From the NCBI GenBank assembly GCA_051294375.1, contig CM119266.1:349132-413131 (forward strand): a stretch of DNA of 64,000 nt. The letters are read 5' to 3'. A program made the translations under genes and the position numbers. This DNA comes from Paraspadella gotoi (taxonomy: Eukaryota > Chaetognatha). The notes beneath the pieces were generated by a model. It worked only from the letters and a program-made list of their open reading frames with translations, did no database searches and was not told the DNA's origin. Within the stretch, counting starts at the first letter, position 1; each line of letters opens with the position of its first letter. Below, piece by piece: positions 11,903 through 36,184 of this stretch.

Positions 11903-14900
11903 ATGGAGAAATTTCGGTCATCTTCGACGGGGTCGCGTATGCAGCCATCGTTCGGCGTCGATTTATCGTAAGCCTGCCGAGAATCTCGCCACATTTACGG
12001 GCCACATATTCCCTTATTCGGAATCGCTTGCGCTTGCGACGATTTTGGACGATGGCCCCAATAAATGTCGTCGGTGTTCCGAATTATAGATCGCCTTATT
12101 ATTTAAGTGTGGAACTATGAAGCTGAGAATTAAGATATGGCTGCACATCATCGATGTCCTTTAAAAACAATAACTTTATATTTCAAATGTTTGATCCAAT
12201 TTGGCTTCCTTTTCCATTATGACAAACTAATATTTATATTAGAATATAATATAAAAATATAATATAATATAAAAATTTTTACTTCTTTTTCTTAGTCGCT
12301 GCCTCTTCAGATTCGTCCAAAGACGAGTTGAGATCTGCAGCGGCTGGAGCTGAAAGTTACGCGTCTCTCTATCTCTTTTTTGCTGTGGTTTTGCACATAA
12401 GTGACGTCGTCGTCGTCGTTGTTGTCGTCGGCGTTCCAAATTATAGATCGCCTTTTTTATGATTAAATTTATATAAATTTATATACAGCTTCTCATCATC
12501 GATGACATCGATGTGCTTAAAATTGAGTCAGGACAGTTATTAAATATGTTTTGTTTACATTTTATCAAAACAAACAAATTTTCTCTTTTTTATTTTTATA
12601 CTTCTCTCTCTTTCTTTTCTCTATTAATTATATGTCTCTTTCTCTTTTCCCTCGTCACTGATTCATAGGGAAAAAAACGAGTCTGCAGCTGGCTCTGCAG
12701 GGGCTTATTCTTTTTCTCTTTTCTTCTACTGCTTCTGCTGCTGCCTTTTGAGTCTGCAGCTGGTTCTGCAGGGGCTCTCTCTTTTTCTCTCTTTTCTTTT
12801 GCTGCTTCTGTTGCTGCCTTTTGATTTTTTTTTTCTCTCTCTCTCTCTCTGCGTTTTTATTAAAAAAAAAATTTAAATAAGATTGAACTCGTAAAATTAA
12901 GCATCGCATTCGTGCTAGAGTTCCGATAACCGTTAATTTTTTAGGAAATTTCTTTAAACCGTTAAAACTAACATTTTTTAACGGTTAACCGTTAAGATCG
13001 GTTAATTTTATAATTTAACTTTAAATTTAAAAATATTAAGATTTAAAACAAACTAAAGTATTTAATGGTATTTTCTCTTTAACTCTGGCTCTTGAATGCG
13101 CTGATAAAGACTTGAAACAGAGTCGAAACATGTCTGTTTTTTATGTCAAATAAAATTTGTGTTGTAACAAAGCAAATATTTTTGCTAATCTCATAACACA
13201 ACGAAACGAAAGGATATACCATTAAATTCTAATTCTGTATTTTGTTTTCTCTTTCTCTCTTTGCTTTCTATTTTTCTTTCTCTACTTCTCTTCCTCATTA
13301 TTTTTGTAGTGTGTTAGTTTCTTTAAACGCGTTGTTTTCTGTTGTTAGTCTTTCATAAACTATGACCAATGGTCATGAATTTTAATTTAATTTTATCGAT
13401 TGATTCAAAATATTTATTGATTAATAAATATATATTTTTCAGTTTAATTAAAAAGTATATCATCATTATTCTTTTTTATATGTCTTTTTTAAGATTCGTT
13501 CCTTCTATTATTAATTTTTAAATTTTAAATAATTTTTTTATTTGGTTTTTTATTGATTTTTTTCATTCATTCAGTTTTATTTCATTTGCTTCTTTGTTAA
13601 TTTTAAAGAGAAGAAGAAGAAAAGAGAGAAATAGTAAAATAAGAGGGATTATTTATTTTTAGCTAAATTGAATATATGAAAGGGTAAAGCAAAGGGCGAA
13701 AAAAGGAGAAAAAATAAAGGGGAAAAGAAAAAGGGGAAAAGTGAGATAGAAAAAGAAAGGAACAGGAGGAGATAAATAAGAGGAGAATGAAAGACATAAA
13801 GAGAGAAGATCGAAGGATAGAAAAAAAAGAAGAAAATAACAAAAGAAAAAAGCAGGGAAAAAAGAGAGAAAGGGGTAAAAATATGGTGAGAAGGGACAGA
13901 GGAGAAGAAGAGAGAACAGAAAATATTTTTTTTTTTTAAATTTAAAAGATTTCATACCAAAGAAATGAAAAAAATCACATTTTGAAAAATTAACCGAATT
14001 TAACCGTTAAAAATAAATATATTAACGGTTAAGTTAAGAATTATTTTTAACCGTTAATAACCGTTAACAGTTAACGGTTATCGAACACTCATTCGTGGCA
14101 TGTTTTAATCTCATTTTTTTTTGCCTATCGCAACATCGGGTTTTTAGTTTCGTTTTTTTTTCTCAGGGGCTGCGTCTGCTGATCAGTTTATTTTTTATTT
14201 TTTTTATTTTTTTTTTATTTTTTATTTTTTTTAAAAACTGTATCTTTAATTTTCCTCGATATTTTTTTTAATTAACAATCGCACAATATATTTTTTATTT
14301 CTGTTTATGAATTAATTTTTTCCTTTTCTATTCTTTCTTTCTTTTCTATTCTTTTTTTCTTTTCTATTCTTTCTTTCCTTTCTATTCTTTCTTTCCTTTC
14401 TATTCTTTCTTTCCTTTCTATTCTTTCTTTTCTTTTTTTTCTTTCTATTCTTTCTTTCTTTTCTATTCTTTCTTTCCTTTCTATTCTTTCTTACCTTTCT
14501 ATTCTTTCTTTATATTTATTCTTTTCTTCTTTTTCTTTCTGTTTATAAATTATTTTTCTTTTCTCAAATTGGATTTTTTTTAGTATCCAAATTTGTCGTC
14601 AATCCAGATTTTTCTCATGCGATTGCGACGATCCTTATGCTTTTAAGATTTTTTTTATTTAAGAAAATGTTTTTTTCTTTTTTTCCCTTTTTTTTCGTTT
14701 TCTCTTGTTTTTCTTTACTTCTGGAATTTTGTGTCTTTTTGTCTATCTATCATCGGATAATCCTTTTTTTAATATTTCTAAACTAATTTTATTTTTTAAA
14801 TATTCAGCCAAGTTTGTTATGTATAAAACTTAGTTCTCCTGAATAAAATTTGATTTCTAGAGTAACAAAGTTGTCATGTGTTCAGATTTTTGCTATGCGA

Positions 14901-17900
14901 TTGCGTTGATCCTCATGTTTTTAAGATTTTTATTCGCTTTTTGATGATGAGAGAATTTTTAGTACCTCGGTGACGGGCTTCAACAGCGGCGCCACTCCTC
15001 GATTCTCCAGAGTTAGCGTGTTCGATAGGATGACCACGGCCTTTAATTACGGCGTTCAAACTGGCGATAATTTGAATCGAGGTTTCGAGGGGAAACAATA
15101 TCATTTGGGGGAGGGGGGAAGGTACGGTATAGTCGGGGGGGAAATTAGGGACTTGTCGTTGTCACAATGAAGAGATCCACGAGTTCCGACATCCATAAGG
15201 GGACCAGATTTATGAATGATAGTGGAGTCTGGACAATTGACATACAAAATGAACGAAAAGAAAACAGCCATGCTTGAAAAAATTGGAGGACGCCGGGTTG
15301 AGTTTATGGATCAAGATTTCTGATCAGAAAGGAGAAAAAATCAACTAGTGCCTAAAATTTCCGTTTTCATTCCCCTTTAAGAATTGAAATCTTTAAATTA
15401 CAATCGGGAGCGAGAGGAAGACAACGTGTTGGACGACATGAAGTCTTATTACGATATGGTTTTGGAAAGAAAAAGACAAACTGGAAACCCAAAGGACGGC
15501 ATCTTGGATCGCATCATGATGACGGGGGAGGTATGATAATGATAAATAGATAATGATCGACACTGTTTTGCAGCAACCTCCACCATTCAATTCTTAGTTC
15601 AAAAAACAAACGGAACGGCCTCATGTCATGGCGAGATTCGAAAAGATGCTCCGGGAAATGAGGTTTCAACGCCACTCTATTTGTTTAGACGAGAATCTCG
15701 CTTAAAAAAAAATTCAACATTTTTCTAATAGAGAATTCCGTTCAAATCTGACTACCCAAATTGCAAACGCGTTTGCCAGAAATTCGGTTAAAAAACACTT
15801 GTAAAAACGCACGATTCCGAGAGCGTTACATCTGAAGAGCTTGTCCTATTCGTTTTATGGCATTTGATAAAGGATTTAATATCAAAAAAGCCAGGGGAAA
15901 TGCACTACTCATCTCCGGAGAATTTTCAAACATCATTTTTACTATAGAAATGAAAGGGAAAGTTTACAAACTTAAAATTGCAAATGGGATTGCTATATGT
16001 TCCTGTTACATGAGCGACTTCGAATTTCGCGATTCTGATAGGTTTGTCTGAAGAGCTTGTCCTATTTTTCTTTTTTCATTTTATAATGATTTTGACATAA
16101 AATGATCAGGTTTAAATGAAATAGTCCGGTTTGAATCGCGAATTTTTATTTAAAAAGAAATTAAAAGGAAGGTTGAGAAAAAAACTGATTTTTCCTAATA
16201 TCTTTTGAAGGAATAAAGATAAAGGGATGGTAATAGTACCAAAATGAAGCCATAATCATAGGGCACATACAAGATACAATTCTAGAATTACTTATGCTGA
16301 AACCTCCTTACAGGGTGAGTGTCAAACTAAGTCAAAATTATAATGAATTTTAAAACTAATGACACCCCATAAGAATAAATGAAAATTTAATTCTTTTTAA
16401 TGATTCTGAAAGAAAAAAGGCTAAATTGTACTCTAGTAAAACTTTAAAGTTTTTTGGATAAAGAAAATGTGAATTTTTGTCACTTAAATATTTGCTTGTC
16501 TGATTTTACAAGCATGCTTACAAAATTCTACAAAATATTATTCACCCCATCACAGCCTAAGTATTTATCTTTCTTTTCACCAGCAAAAAAGAAACATTAT
16601 CTTATTTAAGAGAACAGGGATGATTACTGAAAGGAGCCGGAAGACATTCAACTTCTTCACTTTACTGTCATTTTTCAATAATAAAATAGGCGAATTTTTT
16701 AATTATTTAACTCTCACAGGCTTCACAAGACATTATACTTTCATAATATCCCAAGGTTAATGTAATTTATTATATTTTTTACCCAGAAATCATAAAATAA
16801 CAGTAAGTTGTGGATTCCTTCGCTCGTTTAAGAAAAAAAATTAACTAGCGGAATTATAAGTTTGTAAGAGGAAGTCAGAATCGGCGAAAATCTTAAAGGC
16901 GAGAATGTTGAAAAAAGGGGTGGAATTTTGATGGGTTTCCTAAGATTTCTCCACAATGTGAGGTCCAATTAAAGCGAAACTTGAGATTACAATATTCCCG
17001 ACATTCCACATCTATCGATATAAAAATATAAGAAAAAAGTCACTGGCTTCTTTTTCTATAGCGGCTTCCTAATTTGTTGTTGTTTTCGTTGTCGCCTCAT
17101 GACTTCGACGTTTCCGTTTAGCACACTCGTACGGGCGAAAGGCATGGATGCACGACGGGCATTCTCCTTCTTTATCCCACTCAGGTTTACCAAATATTTA
17201 TGGAGTTATGTCAAATTTTTTAAAAAACATTTTTTTTCCTAGCTTCCTACCCTCAATTTTTTCTCGTAGTTTTTACTTGTCATGGAAATAACGTCCGACT
17301 TTGGAAGAAAGGTCATCCAATTCCTTCCGGTAGTGATCCTTATTCTATGTTTCTTTATCTTTGATTTGTCTCGCCTACACTCTAGGGAGTAAGGCGTAGT
17401 AAATTTCTAAATTTAACTTTAATTAAAATTCTAAAAGTGAGGAACGAACAACATTATACTAATAAACATTTATGTAAATAAAAAATTTATAATAAATTTT
17501 ACAATTTTCGCAGTAGGCCATATTTATCTAGTACTAAACCAATAAAATGTTAAAATTTCAAAATCGTTTTTTCTAAGATTTTTTTTGCAGATTTGGATTT
17601 GTCATAAAAAGTTGATATAAAGAAATATAACTCTTTTTGAAAAATTCCTTCATTAAGTGGGTCAAAAATTAGAAAAAGCTATATTTTAAACTGAAAATTA
17701 AATTTTTATATATTAAATATAGTTTTTTTTAATTTTAACCCACTTAATGAAAGAATTTTTAAAAATGATTTATATTTTCTTTTATCAACTTTTGACGAGG
17801 AATTCAAATCTGCAATCAAAATTAAGAAGAGGCCTATTTTGAAATTTTTCGATTTTATAAGGTTAGTACTATATATTAAATATAGCCTACTGCGAAAATT

Positions 17901-19066
17901 AAAAAACCTAAAATAAATTTTATTTACAAATTAATGTTCACTGATGGTATGTTGTTCATAATTGAACTTTAGAATTTTTGTATGTAACTTTCACTACGCC
18001 TTACTAGGGAGGCCTTAAACTACAAAACACAATAACCTTTTAAAAGCCTTTGCCCACTCCTTAGATATGGAAACCGATCAGAGAAAGCTGGTGGAAAAAA
18101 GCTTTATCATTAACATCGGTTTCGACGTGGAACGTATCTTGACCAATTTTTACACCAAAATATTGAATCAGCCCATGCCCATGGCCAATTGGAAGCCGGA
18201 CATCTCAGACGATAAGCTTAATATAATCGCCCAAGAGGTTTAGTTTCGTGATAGTCGATAACAGCGCTCATTCATCAATTGAAAGTTCAAGTTTTATAAA
18301 TGCGATAAATACGGTAAGTGCGATAAAAGTGGCAAGAATCCTTTCAGATCATTAAGAAGTCGTTCCAAATGATGACGTTCATCAAAGTCAACAGTCGGGA
18401 TCGACGCGTGATGGATAACTTGAGTGAGTCGAGAGTGAGTTAGTGAGGACTGAGGAGTGGTAAGCGAGTCTGCCAGAGTAAAATTGTGTTTTATGTAGTG
18501 AGTTCGAAGAATCAGAGTTTCCTAGTCGCCATTGAACTGCCTTACCAAACTTTCCCACTTTCGTCACTCAGTCGAGAAAATGGCGGAGAGCGTCCCCGAT
18601 CAGAACGCGCTGTTGTATTTGGCCAAAAGCGGGAGGCTCATGAGCGCGTACGATTTCGCCGAGCGCGACACGACGCCCGTTAACATGACTTTGGATACGG
18701 AGATAGTGAGAACCTTTTTTTAATATTGAGGATCGAAGAATAACCAAAGAATAATGATAAAAATGGATATAAGCCATATACGCTTTTGTTTAAATTATGA
18801 TAATTTCTACAAATTTTGTATGCCCCATTTTGTAAAACTTGTTTTTATTAAAATAACGCAGGCGATTTTTATGAAAAAAGCCTCTCATTCGTCCAACCCC
18901 ATTTCCTTTTAAGATCTGGCCGTCGTCATGGCTTGAGAAGCGCCTTCCTTGCTCCGTCAACTTCCGATCTTTGGCCTCGGAGCATCGGACCGACATCTCA
19001 TGGGGCATCGGCAACTTGTTCGATGGAGGTTCCCGCATTAACGCCCGACAAGTCGACCAGGAATAA
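11903..19066 (+). CDS. Unrecognised gene with transposon-filled introns
   Basis: Family not recognised. Proposed exons: 11903-11967, 14963-15081, 15382-15530, 15598-15662, [uncertain junction], 18065-18237, 18348-18423, 18572-18705, 18914-19066 (TAA). The first four are phase-consistent and so are the last four. Between them one phase does not match: exon 4 ends in phase 2 at 15662, while the exon at 18065 needs phase 1. Either a small exon is missing or the donor lies a few bases later, next to the inserted arm at 15687. The visible protein is hydrophilic and mixed-charge with no signal peptide or membrane span. Stretches include FSRVSVFDRMTTAFNYG, YYDMVLERKRQTGNPKDG, LVEKSFIINIGFDVERIL and SAYDFAERDTTPVN. 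Intron 1 (3 kb) contains the 12915-14089 element; the 15663-18064 intron contains the right arm and a MITE. An alternative acceptor at 15573 would end the protein early with QPPPFNS. Confidence 0.5.
12240..12900. repeat. Intron 1 simple and duplicated sequence
   Basis: A ~70-bp unit containing GTCTGCAGCTGG and CTCTGCAGGGGC is tandemly duplicated at about 12681-12823 within CT-rich DNA. A second duplication (TTCCRAATTATAGATCGCC) pairs 12078-12100 with 12434-12460. No exon is visible. Confidence 0.6.
12915..14089 (+). mobile_element. AACGGTTA-rich TIR element with 8-bp TSD
   Basis: The element lies between two copies of CATTCGTG (12907-12914 and 14090-14097). Its ends are inverted repeats, GAGTTCCGATAACCG against CGGTTATCGAACACT, followed inward by repeated AACGGTTA/TAACCGTTA blocks. 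An 8-bp TSD with TAGAGT-like termini fits the hAT superfamily (established knowledge; assignment is inference). The interior is CT/GA-rich, holds a hammerhead-like motif at 13100-13136 and has no recognisable transposase, so this is a non-autonomous copy inside intron 1 of the unrecognised gene. Confidence 0.75.
13100..13136 (+). other. Hammerhead-like core motif (copy 2)
   Basis: CTGATAA is followed by an unpaired A and a stem GACTTg/agAGTC, then GAAAC-ATGTCT-GTT. The GAAAC..GTH part matches a minimal hammerhead helix III and cleavage triplet. The first box deviates from CTGANGA at one base, so activity is doubtful. Confidence 0.3.
14328..14525. repeat. TTTCTATTCTTTC minisatellite
   Basis: About twelve imperfect tandem copies of a 15-17 bp unit (TTTCTATTCTTTCTTTCC) in intron 1 of the unrecognised gene. 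Confidence 0.9.
15687..17071 (-). mobile_element. Right arm of the 1.39-kb inverted repeat
   Basis: Reverse-complement partner of 10362-11754, running from AGACGAGAATCTCGC to GGCTTCCTA. It begins 24 bp after exon 4 of the unrecognised gene. A 64-codon frame at 15857-16051 (on the plus strand) is conserved between the arms only as DNA and matches no family known to me. Confidence 0.8.
17390..18003. mobile_element. Palindromic MITE, hAT-like, copy 1
   Basis: 614 bp, almost wholly palindromic. Ends TAAGGCGTAGT / ACTACGCCTTA are flanked by perfect 8-bp duplications CTAGGGAG (17382-17389 and 18004-18011). The interior has no coding capacity. Copies with different 8-bp duplications lie at 41765-42372 and 51997-52576, and a half copy at 26737-27040. 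The insertion ends 61 bp before an exon of the unrecognised gene. Confidence 0.9.
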
Positions 19067-19842
19067 GACTTCGACGGCGACCTCCGGTTTTGGCCGACAA
19101 CGGTTAAACCTGTCTTGTTCAAGATTGTCCTTTTGTAGCGAGAATAGCGAGACGCCTGATAGAAATTATATAGTTTTAATAAAATCAGTATTTTGCCATC
19201 GAGTAGCTTCGGTAGAAATAAAAAAAAAATTAAGATACATGAAATGAAAATGAATGAAAAATATGAATACAAAATGTAAAAAAAAAAAAAAAAAAAAAAA
19301 TCATTGATTATCAACGGCGTTCCATCTCAGGCAAGCGTGTATTCCGTTAAAAAAAACACATTTTTTAAAGCACGTGAGCGTGCTAAATTTAAACTTAAAA
19401 AAAAAAAAAATTAAAATCACCCTCCGATCAGTCGACCCTAAACTTTAGTTAAAGCGTCTAAATTCTGTAATTCGGCGGCAAAGATGAAATAATTTAAAAT
19501 AGTCACCGTAAATACAACTGAGTCATAAAAAAATTAGTACATTATTACAGTAATTTGATAAAACAAATCAAAGCTCTCAGTACGTTGTTGTGAGGAAACG
19601 AATAATTTGGTCTGCAAACGATTCTGTATACAATTTTTCTTTTGAAATTCCGTCGGCGGATTAAGGCAGATTTAGGAAATTTGTTTGTGCGTTTGTCGTT
19701 TATTATTATGCGATTACTATGAATAAAAGAAATGTTGGTCTTGGGGTGATACCGATCACGGTCATATCGCTATCAGGAGAACGTCTTACTTCAACTACCA
19801 ACTTAGGAGTTGTTATTCTATCTAAAATCTAAGGCCATCAAC
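19067..19842. other. Spacer between the unrecognised gene and GCC1
   Basis: AT-rich, with poly(A) runs at about 19278-19301 and 19398-19411. The last 200 bp before the GCC1 start codon should hold its promoter, but no clear TATA or initiator element can be assigned. Confidence 0.4.
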
Positions 19843-32421
<12,579 letters not shown>

Positions 32422-33252
32422 AGCGATTACTCAAATCACACTGAACGTATAATTTAGACATTTAAACAACAGAGAATAAGATTTAAAATTACATACATGG
32501 TGACAATTTTACAAGCGCCGGTAGAAATATGCTGTCATTTGCAAACCAGTGGTTATTTCATTGATTTTAAAAATTAGTTCAGTAGAAAATACTAAAACTA
32601 TTTATGTGTTAAAATTTTATATTGATCAGTTAAGATATGCCTTGACAATAAGTAGAGAAAGTTGGATTTTCAAATCGGGTTTCATTTTCCAACTCACTGT
32701 TTTTAAATTCTTTTTTTTTTAACTTTTAGCACTTTTTTAAACAAAGTATTTATTAAAATATTAACAATATTAATATCCTCAGAAAGCCCTTTAAAAAATG
32801 AAGAGAATGATATACTTACGAAAGCTCTAACATAAAAAGTAAGCTGCCCAGCCTTGGTTCAATTAAGAGTGTCAAAATGGTTTGGACAAATGAGAGGCTT
32901 GGGCGATGGGGCTGGGGAGCCAGCTCACTTTGAGCTCTATCTTAACTCTTAATTTCTAACTTTATTAACAATTCTTTATACTAAATGTATCTTCTCACTT
33001 TCACATTTCATTTTCACCTTCACTTATTTATTTATTAAATAGTTAATTATTAATAACAGTTTAAAAACTTTATTTGTTGTACATTTGAAATGTAATATTA
33101 TTTTCTCTCTCCCTGTCTCTCTCTCTCAATCTCTCTCACTCTGACCATTTCATTTCTTATTCAAAACTAAAATCTCTATCTGTCCTCATTCTTAACCTGT
33201 CCTCACCACTTGACCACTATTCTTTTCTCAACTCTGTGTTGGAAACTTTGCC

Positions 33253-33256
<4 letters not shown>

Positions 33257-33307
<51 letters not shown>
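33257..33307. repeat. (CT)n microsatellite
   Basis: About 50 bp of CT repeat in the interior of the TIR element, at the same relative place as the CT tract at 22981-23039. Confidence 0.95.
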
Positions 33308-33310
<3 letters not shown>

Positions 33311-33829
33311 TCTTTCTGAAAGAACCCCCCTCCTCGACCTAGCGGAGAGGGAGAAGACGTCGGGACGGAACTACTCTCAAACCCGGGGGGGCGGCGGCGC
33401 CAGAAAGTTAATATAATGTTTCTTATGCCTAATGAAACGTCTTGATGTTTAATGGTACCTTAATAAAATAATCAAAGCATATAGATATTCAGCTGTTCTT
33501 ACCGGCGAACAATTGTAATATCTATATGAATATTCAACAGTAAAATAATAAATATTAATCACAATTATTCGCAAGGGGAAAAGTAATAAGACGCAATAGA
33601 TCACAAAATTAAGCAGCTCTTTCTTATATCCATTCCAAAACGTGAATGAGAAATGTTTACACTCTTTATACAATATTAAAGTCTTTTGTTTACATGCAGC
33701 TTCTTTCCGCAGCCGACGGACAGCAGACGACGGGCCCCGCTGACCGAACGGGCCGTATTGAATAATAAGTGGTCGTCAGGACTTTACATTTCACACAAAA
33801 AACTGTACAAATTTTCACAAATCATTGAC

Positions 33830-33866
33830 GCTGAAGAAGGCTTGCATCCAAAGCCGAAACATGTAC
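33830..33866 (+). other. Hammerhead-like core motif (copy 4)
   Basis: CTGAAGA, extra A, stem GGCTT/AAGCC with a GCATCCA loop, then GAAAC-ATGTAC-GTT. The core boxes are all present. ATCAT before the motif can pair with ATGAT after it, giving a weak helix I separated from the core by an internal loop. Confidence 0.4.
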
Positions 33867-34440
33867 GTTTTATATGATAAAATAAAATTCGTTGTGAAAC
33901 AAAATCATTTTGCCCTAATACATATAACAATGAAAAAGAAAGTTTATTACCACTATGATAAAAATTATAAATTTACTCTCCAGCTATTGATTTTTAAAAA
34001 GATGTCTCTTCATATTTTTAAGGGCTTTCTGAGGATATTAATATTGTTAATATTTTAATAAATACTTTGTTTAAAAAAAGTTCCCCAAAAATATTGAATT
34101 TAAAAACAGTGAGTTAGAAAATGAAACCCGATTTGAAAAGCCAACTTTCTCTACTCATTGTCAAGGCATATCTCAACTGATCAATATAAAATTTTAATAC
34201 TTAAATAGTTTTAGTATTTTCTACTCAACTAAATTTTAAAATCAATGAAATAACCACTGGTTTGCAAATGACAGCGTATTTCTACCGGCGCTTGTAAAAT
34301 TGTCACCATGTAGTAGATCTACAAAACGATTGTGTGCTTGAATTCAAGGGAGATAATGCATACGTGAATGTGGATTACTTAATGCTTATTATATTTATCC
34401 ATTTAAAACATGGAATAAGCCTTTCGTTTCCTTGCGTTTT

Positions 34441-34573
34441 GAATTTAGAGAAAAAGTTTTATTTGTTACAAACAACGATTGTATTAATTTTCTAGCCTTC
34501 TTCAGCGCTTTGACATTTTCGCAATTTATAACGTTGTTTGTAACAAATAAAACTTTTGTTTTTCTCTAAATCC
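34441..34573. repeat. Short inverted-repeat element with motif remnant
   Basis: The arms GAATTTAGAGAAAAAG...TTACAAACAACG and their complement ending CTCTAAATCC enclose GCCTTCTTCAGCGC, the minus-strand remnant of CTGAAGAAGGC. The GTTTGTAACAAATAAAA arm resembles that of the 54321-54497 element. Confidence 0.65.
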
Positions 34574-35211
34574 ATTTAAACAAATTCTCTTTTTTTAATG
34601 TACCAAATTACATATAATTATAAGCCGTACATTATGTCTTACCTGACACTGATTTTAAAAAGAAGTTAACCAAGAAATTATTTTTATTTTCGATATAAGG
34701 GTGGAAACTATTTCCTGTTCTGTTACGTCCTTATATTACGGGTGGGAGGTCTCTCTGAGAATTATTTGAATTCTATTGTATGATTACCATATCGATCTAA
34801 TGTTTCGAATGATAATTCCCTATTATAGCAGCTTAGGCGTAAACAATTGGTAAAATTTTCTTTTAATATGCAAATCAAAACGATTTTTGTCTCCTCCCAA
34901 CACAACGATTTATTATGATTATCACAGGGTCGTCCATCGTTATCAGAAAATACATGCATAATATACATCGTATTTTGTATAGAAGAAATGTTATTTTTCT
35001 TTTGTACTACTTTAATTTTTAAAAAAATATCTTCTGACAGTATACCATCGCGTTTTGGCGTATTGGGGTTTTGACGTTTTTGCGTCGTTTTGGCATCGAG
35101 ACTAATTTCTGTCGAATAAATAGGATAACCCTATCTCTCGAATGACGACATTTATAAGGAAAATTTTATTCCCCTTGTTACTGTTGTTACCGAGACTTAT
35201 TCGCTTTAATC
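34574..35211. other. Spacer upstream of GCC2
   Basis: AT-rich, no recognisable exon; presumably contains the GCC2 promoter. No core element can be assigned. Confidence 0.4.
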
Positions 35212-36124
35212 ATGACGTTACAAAAATATGCATTTGCGTTTCTGGGCGCCCTTCTGGTTATTTGTGGTGGGTAAAAATAGTAGCAGTACAAATTTTACTG
35301 GATTCATTGAATTATTATTATGATTATCATCGTATTTATAGGCTGAAATAGAAACAGGAAACGCCTCAAAGAGATTGTTTTAATGTTTTATTTTATAAGA
35401 AAATAAAACGCGTTCTTTAAACATTTTTTTATAAAACAATTAGGAAGTATTAAAAGCTATGATAACTATGATAAAACCTTGATGTTATGAAATTAAGTGA
35501 TAAAGAAAATGGGGTTATATCATATGATATCCAAATATTAATAAAGACATAGTGATAGTGATAAAGACATAATGATAGATCATTTAAATCGTCTCCGTCG
35601 CCGTCGTCTTCTTCCTTCAGACATGAGCTCCGCTCGAGTCGTCCGCCGACAGGCGTCGGGATTCCCCTTCGCCTTCGGACAGCCTTACGGCAACTACCCG
35701 CCATTCTGGAATCCCCAGTTGAGGCATTCTTGTCCGGGAGGATTTTTTTGCGCGGATGTGAACACGAGGAAAGAATGCAGCGCTGGAAAGTACTGTCCGC
35801 CGGGTAAGTTTGATACATATTTTCTATTTTCTTTCTTTCTTTTTTTTTTCGAGAAATGGAAAGACATTGAACTAAAATCTTGACTCATACTTCCTTTCCG
35901 TCCAATAGGCAGCAAAGCCGAAACGAACTGCCCAGCTGGCACGTACTCGGGTCGTCAGGCGGCTTCGTGCACCACCTGCCCGTGGGGTCACGTGTGCGCT
36001 GCCGCCGCGGCCAAACCCGTGCTGTGCGCTTCGGGCGATTGGTGCCCACCGGGAACTGGTAAGGCTTGCACAATGCACATTGCACAGTGTGCACAGTGTA
36101 GACTGGAGAGTGTACCGAGATGGA

Positions 36125-36184
<60 letters not shown>

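Larger units (their letters stand above)
32496..34310. mobile_element. 1.8-kb element with ~310-bp TIRs and TA flanks
   Basis: Ends CATGGTGACAATTTTACAAG / CTTGTAAAATTGTCACCATG, each flanked by TA (32494-32495 and 34311-34312). The arms match with few differences to about 32805 and 33995. A TA target and long TIRs are compatible with Tc1/mariner-like non-autonomous elements (inference). The interior carries the CTGTCCTCA module, a CT tract (33257-33307), a GC-rich CGGGGGGGCGGCGG patch and a hammerhead-like motif (33830-33866). No transposase frame is recognised. It lies between GCC1 and GCC2. Confidence 0.8.

Noticed and set aside
11898-12089. 63-codon plus-strand frame
   Set aside because: Overlaps exon 1 of the unrecognised gene in another frame; the 11903 frame with a good GTAAGC donor and phase match to 14963 explains the sequence better.
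17122-17184. Possible extra exon (S-T-L-V-R-A-K-G...) between acceptor TTTAG and donor GTTTAC
   Set aside because: Does not repair the phase gap between exons ending at 15662 and starting at 18065, and the donor is weak; left out of the model.
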